Below are positions 14,624 to 20,247 of a stretch of 20,247 nt of DNA, in pieces. Origin of the DNA: Nitrosomonadales bacterium (GTDB taxonomy: Bacteria > Pseudomonadota > Gammaproteobacteria > Burkholderiales > Nitrosomonadaceae). The translations under genes were made by a program, and so were the position numbers. Position 1 is the stretch's first letter, and each line of letters begins with the position of its first letter. The notes beneath the pieces are model-generated. The model searched no databases. It was not told the origin of the DNA and worked only from the letters and a program-made list of their open reading frames with translations. The stretch is from NCBI GenBank assembly GCA_004525885.1, contig SPBV01000008.1, positions 1 through 20,247 on the forward strand, given 5' to 3'.

Positions 14624-15678
14624 TTATGGCTGGAGGAACTGGTGGACATGTCTTCCCTGCGCTGGCAGTAGCAGACTATTTGAAGGTGACCGGTTGGCGA
14701 GTGGTGTGGCTAGGGACAGAAGGTGGAATGGAAGAATTGCTAGTTCCGCAAAAAGGACACGACATAAAAATTATCAGTTTTTCCGGTTTGCGCGGAAAGA
14801 ATTTTATAGTCTGGCTTACTCTTCCACTGAGACTACTGTTAGCGTTCTGGCAAAGCGCCCAAGTGTTATTTCTAGTGCGCCCAGATGTAGTTTTAGGTAT
14901 GGGGGGCTACCCTGCATTTCCCGGAGGCGTAATGGCTTCGCTGCTAAATAAGCCACTGTTGATACATGAGCAAAATTCGATACCTGGCCTTACTAATAAG
15001 ATATTAGCAAAGTTAGCAGATAAAGTTTTACTAGGTTTTCCTGATTCGATCAGAGATAAGAAAAAGGTAGTGTTTTCTGGTAATCCAGTACGTAAAGAAA
15101 TAAGTCAATTAGATGCCCCAGACAAAAGGTATGCGGGACGGGTTGGGAAATTAAAGCTTTTGATAATAGGCGGTAGCCTTGGCGCGCAAGCACTAAATAC
15201 AGTCGTACCGCAGACATTGAAATTGATCCCGGATAATATGCGTCCGCTGGTAACTCACCAGGCAGGAAGAAATCATCTAGAAGAACTAAATAAAAACTAT
15301 GCTGAAGCTGGAGTGGAAGGTGAATTGGTAGTCTTCATTGAAAACATGGCAGCTCACTATTCTGATTGCGATTTAGTGATATGTCGTGCTGGGGCACTCA
15401 CCATTGCAGAATTAACTGCTGCAGGTACAGCAAGTATTCTGGTACCGTTTCCTTACGCTGTGGACGATCACCAAACATGCAATGCGAAATTTCTGAGTAA
15501 CAATGATGCCGCGGTGTTGCTACCACAAAATGAGCTAACTCCTAAAGGCTTGGCGGAATTATTAATGGGATTAACTCGAGAGAGGTTATTAGGAATGGCA
15601 ATGAAAGCACGCGAATTGGCAAGACCAAATGCTACTAGCATCGTGGCAGAAGCGTGTATGGAGATAATTAAAAAATGA
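14605..15678 (+). CDS. murG: Lipid II synthase MurG (N-acetylglucosaminyltransferase)
   Basis: GT-B glycosyltransferase on the cytoplasmic face of the membrane that adds GlcNAc to lipid I. 357 residues, normal. GGTGGHVFPAL (10-20) is the first glycine-rich loop; LIHEQNSIPGLTN, IGGSLGAQALN and VPFPYAVDDHQTCNA are further MurG signatures, the last two in the UDP-GlcNAc-binding half. The start is TTG at 14605, giving MPHTILIMAGG. AGGAG at 14593-14597 lies 7 nt upstream, and no in-frame ATG exists before Met8, which is already inside the first beta strand. A rare start codon plus an overlapping short ORF suggest its translation is tuned. Confidence 0.96.
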   Translation: MPHTILIMAGGTGGHVFPALAVADYLKVTGWRVVWLGTEGGMEELLVPQKGHDIKIISFSGLRGKNFIVWLTLPLRLLLAFWQSAQVLFLVRPDVVLGMGGYPAFPGGVMASLLNKPLLIHEQNSIPGLTNKILAKLADKVLLGFPDSIRDKKKVVFSGNPVRKEISQLDAPDKRYAGRVGKLKLLIIGGSLGAQALNTVVPQTLKLIPDNMRPLVTHQAGRNHLEELNKNYAEAGVEGELVVFIENMAAHYSDCDLVICRAGALTIAELTAAGTASILVPFPYAVDDHQTCNAKFLSNNDAAVLLPQNELTPKGLAELLMGLTRERLLGMAMKARELARPNATSIVAEACMEIIKK

Positions 15679-15743
15679 ATAATAAAATCATTTTTTTTCA
15701 GTCATCGTATTTCACCCATCGTTTTATAAATATAAAAAGATGA
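15675..15743 (+). CDS. Possible 22-codon ORF with ATGA overlaps to both murG and murC
   Basis: ATG at 15675 overlaps the murG TGA (ATGA 15675-15678), and its own TGA at 15741-15743 overlaps the murC ATG (ATGA 15740-15743). The frame therefore fills the 61-nt gap exactly and links the two genes in a continuous chain of stop-start overlaps. The peptide starts MNNKIIFFQSS. No recognisable domain is present and no good Shine-Dalgarno lies upstream, as expected if it relied on re-initiation after murG. The alternative view is chance in AT-rich DNA. Confidence 0.35.
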   Translation: MNNKIIFFQSSYFTHRFINIKR

Positions 15744-17158
15744 AACATAAAGTTAAACATATTCATTTCGTTGGTATTGGTGGGTCTGGCATGAGCGGAA
15801 TTGCCGAGGTATTGCTAAATTTGGGCTACCAGATAAGTGGGTCAGATTTATCAGACAGCGCTACTACGAAGCGTTTAAGTATCTTGGGCGCAACTGTTCA
15901 TATTGGCCATGCAAAGGGTAACATCGCATCAGCAGATGCAGTAGTTACATCTAGTGCAATAAAACCAGATAACCCGGAAGTACTTGCAGCCCGTGCACGT
16001 AATACACCGGTGGTACCGCGGGCCATAATGCTAGCAGAGCTGTTGAGATTGCGTCAAGGGATAGGCGTTGCAGGAACTCATGGTAAGACTACTACTACAA
16101 GTTTAATTGCTAGTGTCTTGGCGCAGGCAGGAATGGACCCGACCTTTGTTATTGGCGGGAAATTAGAAGCCGCAGGTTCTCATGCAAAGTTAGGTAGTGG
16201 TGAATTCATAGTGGTAGAAGCTGATGAGTCTGACGCCTCTTTTCTTTATCTGCAGCCCGTATTAGCTGTGGTAACAAATATAGATGCTGATCATATGGAA
16301 ACTTATGGTCATGATTTCAGTAGACTCAAGCAGGCATTCGTAGATTTTGTACAACACCTCCCATTTTACGGTATGGCAGTGCTATGTACTGATGATGTCA
16401 ATGTACGTGAAATTATTCCTGCTATTACCAAACCTATAACAACATATGGTTTATCGGATGCGGCACAAATTAGAGCTACTAATATTAGGCATTGCAAAGG
16501 GCAGATGTATTTTACTGCTTTGGTTGGAGTAAATGGTAAGACTCGTAAGCTCGACATTACACTTAATTTGCCTGGATTACACAACGTACAGAATGCACTT
16601 GCTGCAATTGCAGTGGGCAATGAACTGGGTGTGCCTGACGCCTCTATAATTAATGCGTTAACCAGATTCAAAGGAGTGGGGCGGCGTTTTCAACGCTGCG
16701 GTGAGGTTAAATTAGCTAGAAATGACACAAATAAAAGTGGAAGTTTCACATTAGTTGATGATTACGGTCATCACCCAGGAGAGATATCTGCCACGATTAC
16801 TGCAGCACGCGGTGCATTTCCTGGTCGCCGTCTTGTAGTCGCATTCCAACCACACCGCTATACCCGTACCAGAGATATATTTGAAGACTTTGTAAAAGTT
16901 TTGTCTACAGCGGATGTATTGTTGTTAACTGAAGTTTTCTCTGCAGGGGAAACGCCAATCGTTGCTGCTGACGGTAAATCACTCGTACGAGCGATAAGAG
17001 TGCAGGGAAAGATAGAGCCAATTTTTATTGAGACTGTGGAAGAGTTGCCAGCTGCTATTTTCAGCATTTCACAGAAGGATGATGTAGTGCTGGTCATGGG
17101 AGCCGGGTCTGTGAGTAGTGTGGCACATAACATTGTTAATTATTCACGCGAGTTATAA
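15740..17158 (+). CDS. murC: UDP-MurNAc:L-alanine ligase MurC
   Basis: Cytoplasmic ligase adding the first stem-peptide residue. 472 residues, usual for the family. FVGIGGSGMSGIAE (10-23) is the UDP-binding loop characteristic of MurC, GTHGKTTT (112-119) the ATP loop, and DDYGHHPGEI in the last third is the MurC C-domain motif. The ATG at 15740 lacks a good Shine-Dalgarno; AAAAAG is all that precedes it. murB begins at the base following the murC stop (TAA then ATG). Confidence 0.97.
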   Translation: MKHKVKHIHFVGIGGSGMSGIAEVLLNLGYQISGSDLSDSATTKRLSILGATVHIGHAKGNIASADAVVTSSAIKPDNPEVLAARARNTPVVPRAIMLAELLRLRQGIGVAGTHGKTTTTSLIASVLAQAGMDPTFVIGGKLEAAGSHAKLGSGEFIVVEADESDASFLYLQPVLAVVTNIDADHMETYGHDFSRLKQAFVDFVQHLPFYGMAVLCTDDVNVREIIPAITKPITTYGLSDAAQIRATNIRHCKGQMYFTALVGVNGKTRKLDITLNLPGLHNVQNALAAIAVGNELGVPDASIINALTRFKGVGRRFQRCGEVKLARNDTNKSGSFTLVDDYGHHPGEISATITAARGAFPGRRLVVAFQPHRYTRTRDIFEDFVKVLSTADVLLLTEVFSAGETPIVAADGKSLVRAIRVQGKIEPIFIETVEELPAAIFSISQKDDVVLVMGAGSVSSVAHNIVNYSREL

Positions 17159-18145
17159 ATGTGTATGTCAGAAACAAATAACTTAACTGATATTCGATCT
17201 TTACGCGTTAAGGGATCATTGAAAGGGGCCTTGCGTGGGAGAGTATGCATGAATGAATCGATGAAAAAACATACTTCCTGGCGTGCAGGGGGAGAGGTGG
17301 AGCGCGTTTATATTCCAGCTGATTTAGCCGACCTTTCTCAGTTTTTGCTCAGTATGCCGCAGGGTGAGCCAGTACACATGGTTGGGCTGGGTAGCAATCT
17401 TTTGGTACGCGATGGTGGGTTACGCGGCACTGTAATATTACTCCATGCACAGTTAAATGATCTTCGACTGGAACAACATAATGAAGAGGGTGGATTGATT
17501 TATGTCGATGCGGGTGTGGCTTGTGCAAAGGTTGCACGATTTGCGGCATTAAGTAAATTAGCAGGAGCGGAATTTCTAGCTGGTATACCTGGTACAGTTG
17601 GTGGAGCCTTGGCAATGAACGCAGGTTGCTATGGCACAGAAACGTGGGAGATTGTTGAGCGAGTACGAACACTCAATCGATCTGGTCATCTACATGATCG
17701 GCATTCTAAAGATTACAGGATTAGCTACCGGCAGGTGAGCTTAAAGTCAGATATTAGAATATCTACGGATTCTTCCAGCGAAGAATGGTTCGTAGGTGTG
17801 TGGTTTAGATTGAAGAAAGGAGACGAAGCGACATCTAGAAGGAAGATTAAGGAGCTATTGTCTAGGCGTATCAACAGTCAACCATTAAGCCTGCCCAATG
17901 CTGGCTCGGTATTTCGTAATCCTCCGGGAGATCATGCTGCGCGTTTGATTGAATCATGTGGATTAAAGGGTTTTAGTATTGGTGGAGCGATGGTTTCAAC
18001 TAAACATGCGAATTTTATTGTTAATACCGGGAATGCCATGGCAGAAGATATCGAGGCTGTAATTTCAGAGGTAAGTAAGGCAGTAAAGGAAAAGACCGGC
18101 GTTACATTGATACAAGAGGTAAGGATTATAGGAGAGGCCAAGTGA
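17159..18145 (+). CDS. murB: UDP-N-acetylenolpyruvoylglucosamine reductase MurB
   Basis: FAD enzyme that reduces UDP-GlcNAc-enolpyruvate to UDP-MurNAc with NADPH. 328 residues. FAD-domain signatures TSWRAGG (39-45), GLGSNLLVRDGG (76-87) and GIPGTVGGALAMNAGCYG (142-159). Catalytic set present: Tyr190-Arg191 (SYR), Ser250 in AGSVFRNP and Glu320 near the C-terminus. About 25 residues precede the usual family start (LRGRVCMNE), so part of the N-terminus may not be real. Candidate starts are ATG 17159, ATG 17165 and later codons, none with a clear ribosome site. ATG 17159 directly follows the murC stop and suits coupled translation. Confidence 0.95.
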   Translation: MCMSETNNLTDIRSLRVKGSLKGALRGRVCMNESMKKHTSWRAGGEVERVYIPADLADLSQFLLSMPQGEPVHMVGLGSNLLVRDGGLRGTVILLHAQLNDLRLEQHNEEGGLIYVDAGVACAKVARFAALSKLAGAEFLAGIPGTVGGALAMNAGCYGTETWEIVERVRTLNRSGHLHDRHSKDYRISYRQVSLKSDIRISTDSSSEEWFVGVWFRLKKGDEATSRRKIKELLSRRINSQPLSLPNAGSVFRNPPGDHAARLIESCGLKGFSIGGAMVSTKHANFIVNTGNAMAEDIEAVISEVSKAVKEKTGVTLIQEVRIIGEAK

Positions 18146-18149
18146 ATTC

Positions 18150-18163
18150 TTATGAATTCATAA
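18150..18163. repeat. 14-bp perfect palindrome in the murB-ddlB gap
   Basis: TTATGAATTCATAA reads identically on both strands and lies 4 nt after the murB stop. It could be an operator half-site pair or a small RNA stem, or chance in AT-rich DNA. No promoter hexamers pair with it convincingly. Confidence 0.45.
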
Positions 18164-18200
18164 CTTATGAGAAAAGTTTTTCTTTTAAGGATGGTAAGCC

Positions 18201-19118
18201 GTGAGTACAAGTGATTTTGGAAAAGTTGCGGTTCTTCTTGGAGGCCGCTCTGCCGAGCGCGAAATTTCGCTCCAGAGTGGTAACGCTGTGCTTCATGCGT
18301 TACAGCGCAGAGGTATAGATGCGCATCCGTTTGATCCAGCTAAGCGACCGATGGAGGATCTTCTAAGGCAGGGATTTAACGTGGCGCATATAGCTCTTCA
18401 TGGACGGTATGGTGAGGACGGTACCGTGCAAGGTGCACTGGAACTTATGGGCTTGCCCTATACCGGTAGTGGTGTACTGGCGAGTGCGCTTGCAATCGAC
18501 AAATGGCGGACTAAGTTGCTATGGCAAGCAGTAGGTATTAACACTCCACGCTATGCAATGCTTAGCGCAGAAAGTGATTTTGACATGGTAGTAAAAAACT
18601 TAGGTCTACCGCTGATTGTTAAGCCATCACGCGAAGGATCAACAATCGGTTTGTATAAAGTAATGTCTGCAGTGGATTTACCGAACGTATACCAAGCAGT
18701 AGCGAAGCATGATTCGATGGTTTTAGCAGAGCAATTTATAGAAGGCATGGAGTTGACTGTTGCAATTCTTGGGGATATTCCGTTACCGCTGGTACGTATC
18801 GAGGTAGCAGGCGGATTGTACGATTATAAAGCTAAGTATCTTTCTCCCGATACCGGCTATTTCTGTCCAAGTGGCTTGTCTGCTGAATTAGAGCATACGA
18901 TACAGATGCAAGCTTTGCAGGCTCATAAGGTTCTAGGGTGTGAAGGCTGGGGAAGAGTAGATGTAATACTGGATAAGTCGGATAAGCCTTATTTTCTTGA
19001 GACTAATACATCACCAGGTATGACTGACCATAGCCTAGTACCAATGGCAGCGAGAACGGCAGGAATATCGTTTGAGGATCTTGTAATACGGATACTGGAG
19101 TTAGCTCATGTGGGATAA
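18201..19118 (+). CDS. ddlB: D-alanine--D-alanine ligase Ddl (DdlB)
   Basis: ATP-grasp ligase making the D-Ala-D-Ala dipeptide used by MurF. 305 residues, DdlB size. Visible features: GGRSAEREISLQSG (14-27) with Glu20 at the position of the catalytic N-terminal glutamate, HGRYGEDGTVQG (67-78), KPSREGSTIG (141-150), and the omega loop AKYLSPDTGYFCPSG (211-225) whose Lys212-Tyr213 pair indicates D-Ala-D-Ala rather than D-Ala-D-Lac specificity. GRVDVILD and ETNTSPGMT (267-275) supply metal ligands. The start is GTG at 18201, forced by an in-frame TAA two codons upstream; AAGG at 18187-18190 lies 10 nt before it. The end overlaps ftsQ by 11 nt. Confidence 0.97.
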   Translation: MSTSDFGKVAVLLGGRSAEREISLQSGNAVLHALQRRGIDAHPFDPAKRPMEDLLRQGFNVAHIALHGRYGEDGTVQGALELMGLPYTGSGVLASALAIDKWRTKLLWQAVGINTPRYAMLSAESDFDMVVKNLGLPLIVKPSREGSTIGLYKVMSAVDLPNVYQAVAKHDSMVLAEQFIEGMELTVAILGDIPLPLVRIEVAGGLYDYKAKYLSPDTGYFCPSGLSAELEHTIQMQALQAHKVLGCEGWGRVDVILDKSDKPYFLETNTSPGMTDHSLVPMAARTAGISFEDLVIRILELAHVG

Positions 19119-19788
19119 CCATTGGATGCTGAATAAATTTGCCAGTGGTCTATTTACCATTGTCGTGTTGGCAGCAGTTTTTACCATTAGCCCATCAGTG
19201 TTGAATTTACCAGTATTTGCATTGAAGAAGGTAAATGTTACTAGTGTCAGCAGAGTTGATGAAGAGTTTAAGTATATAACACGAGAACAGATAAACGATC
19301 TTATACGTAGCGAGGTAACCGGAAGTTTTTTTACAGTAGATCTAGATGCGATAAGTAATGCATTTAAGAAATTATCGTGGGTGCGTACCGTAAGTGTCAG
19401 ACGGCATTGGCCGAGTAGCCTGGAAGTGAAGTTGGAGGAACATGTGGCACTAGCCAGATGGGGAAATTCAGCACTAGTGAACATCTACGGAGAAGTATTT
19501 AATGCTATGACTGACAAGCGACTACCAGAATTTTCTGGGCCAGAGGAAAGTTCACATGAAGTATCACAGCGGTATGCTGTTTTCAGAAAACTGCTGCAAC
19601 CACTTCATCAGAATATTACCCACGTATATTTCTCGCCACGTCACGCATGGCGCGTACACATAGACAGTGGAACTGTGTTGGAGTTGGGGCGTGAGCAGGT
19701 TGAAACTCGACTAGGGCTCTATGTGTCGGTACATAATCACATAGCCTCACAATTTAAAAAACAAGTTGCATATGTAGATTTACGTTAG
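19108..19788 (+). CDS. ftsQ: Cell division protein FtsQ
   Basis: Bitopic divisome scaffold that binds FtsL-FtsB. 226 residues: a short cytoplasmic tail beginning MWDN, membrane helix at about 12-28, POTRA domain at about 36-106 (starting FALKKVNV), then the beta domain. The stretch WVRTVSVRRHWPSSLEVKLEEHVALARW (91-118) is typical of FtsQ at the POTRA-beta junction. The MWDN..LN start resembles betaproteobacterial FtsQ and supports the ATG at 19108, which overlaps the ddlB end by 11 nt. ftsA follows after 99 nt. Confidence 0.95.
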   Translation: MWDNHWMLNKFASGLFTIVVLAAVFTISPSVLNLPVFALKKVNVTSVSRVDEEFKYITREQINDLIRSEVTGSFFTVDLDAISNAFKKLSWVRTVSVRRHWPSSLEVKLEEHVALARWGNSALVNIYGEVFNAMTDKRLPEFSGPEESSHEVSQRYAVFRKLLQPLHQNITHVYFSPRHAWRVHIDSGTVLELGREQVETRLGLYVSVHNHIASQFKKQVAYVDLR

Positions 19789-19855
19789 CCAAACGGTATA
19801 TCTGTGCGAGTGTTGGAATCAAATCGGCAGAAATTCCGCGAACCAAGCGTTAAGA

Positions 19856-19891
19856 ATGAAGGATGAGATTGGGGATTCGGAAAATAAATGA
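19856..19891 (+). CDS. Possible 11-codon coupling ORF before ftsA
   Basis: ATG at 19856 opens an 11-codon frame (MKDEIGDSENK) whose TGA overlaps the ftsA ATG as ATGA (19888-19891). ftsA itself lacks a good Shine-Dalgarno. This could be a re-initiation device or a chance overlap; it is too short to judge from sequence alone. Confidence 0.2.
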   Translation: MKDEIGDSENK

Positions 19892-20247
19892 ATAGAGTGA
19901 ATGAAAATAGAAGTCTAATTGTCGGCCTTGACATCGGAACTTCAAAAATCGTTGTTATTGCAGCAGAGGTAATTTCTGAAGGTAAATTTGAAATTATTGG
20001 TATGGGTAGTCACCCCTCTAGTGGCCTGAAAAAAGGTGTAGTAGTGAATATTGAAACGACAGTAAATGCAATTCAACGTGCGCTGGAAGAAGTCGAGTTG
20101 ATGGCAAATCGAAAAGTTCATGAAGTCTATACTGGCGTTGCCGGAAATCACATTAAGAGTTTCAATTCACATGGAATGGTGGCAATCAAAGACAGGGAAG
20201 TGTCGCAGATAGATGTGGAGCGTGTAATGGAAACTGCTAAAGCAGTA
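19888..20247 (+). CDS. ftsA: Cell division protein FtsA (5' part, cut by window end)
   Basis: Actin-like protein that tethers FtsZ to the membrane. The first 120 residues are present and the frame is still open at the last base. VGLDIGTSK (12-20) is the phosphate-1 loop of the actin fold, and YTGVAGNHIKSFNSHGMVAIKD with the following EVSQIDVERVMETAKAV belongs to the FtsA-specific 1C subdomain. The ATG at 19888 is weakly supported by an upstream GGAAAATAA; it gives the usual short polar N-terminus before the first strand. ftsZ would be expected next, outside the window. Confidence 0.95.
   Translation, partial: MNRVNENRSLIVGLDIGTSKIVVIAAEVISEGKFEIIGMGSHPSSGLKKGVVVNIETTVNAIQRALEEVELMANRKVHEVYTGVAGNHIKSFNSHGMVAIKDREVSQIDVERVMETAKAV

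Noticed and set aside
15671..15699. AAAAAATGA ... TCATTTTTT inverted repeat after murG as a terminator
   Set aside because: The stem is almost purely A/T, the loop is AT-rich, and it lies mid-operon between genes that must be co-expressed; unlikely to terminate.
19101..19484. 127-aa minus-strand frame opposite ftsQ
   Set aside because: Explained as the complement of the conserved FtsQ helix and POTRA coding sequence; no independent support.

Overview
The window is AT-leaning (G+C roughly low to mid 40s % by eye) and comes from a Gram-negative bacterium, most likely a betaproteobacterium and plausibly of the Nitrosomonadales. The lineage call is inference. It rests on an FtsQ beginning MWDN..LN, a DNPR-type (meso-DAP) MurE, a Coq7 hydroxylase, and an OsmC/coq7/rnpB neighbourhood next to mraZ. 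No tRNA, rRNA, insertion sequence, CRISPR array or origin was found.

Left part (1-3361). Two plus-strand genes, an ElyC/YdcF-like DUF218 membrane protein and an OsmC/YhfA-type thiol protein, converge with only 9 bp to spare on a minus-strand pair. That pair is a GlcF-like Fe-S/CCG-domain protein followed by coq7 (ubiquinone hydroxylase).

RNA and control part (3362-4281). rnpB (RNase P RNA, about 298 nt) is read on the plus strand from an extended -10 promoter. By eye it lacks helices P13 and P14 and keeps only a tiny P12. It is followed by a 23-bp perfect hairpin, a 12-bp palindrome, a featureless AT-rich stretch, and the promoter of the division/cell-wall operon. That promoter carries three GTGGG boxes exactly 10 bp apart, the expected operator for MraZ autoregulation.

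Right part (4282-20247). This is a nearly complete dcw cluster in canonical order: mraZ, rsmH, ftsL, ftsI, murE, murF, mraY, murD, ftsW, murG, murC, murB, ddlB, ftsQ and ftsA (cut by the window end). The Mur ligases and MurB build UDP-MurNAc-pentapeptide, with Ddl supplying D-Ala-D-Ala. MraY and MurG make lipids I and II. FtsW and FtsI polymerise and cross-link septal peptidoglycan. FtsL, FtsQ and FtsA assemble the divisome. RsmH methylates 16S rRNA, and MraZ regulates the operon. Many junctions are ATGA overlaps, so translation is probably coupled.

Most noteworthy unlabelled content: a 33-codon ORF between rsmH and ftsL with a strong Shine-Dalgarno and one predicted membrane helix, and a set of short ORFs (11-30 codons) spanning several other gaps of the operon. 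The clearest of these is a 22-codon ORF between murG and murC that shares ATGA overlaps with both neighbours. Also notable are the reduced RNase P RNA, the hairpin behind it whose U-rich side faces the wrong way for an rnpB terminator, and a 7-bp tandem repeat inside essential murE. The rest of the dcw cluster is ordinary.
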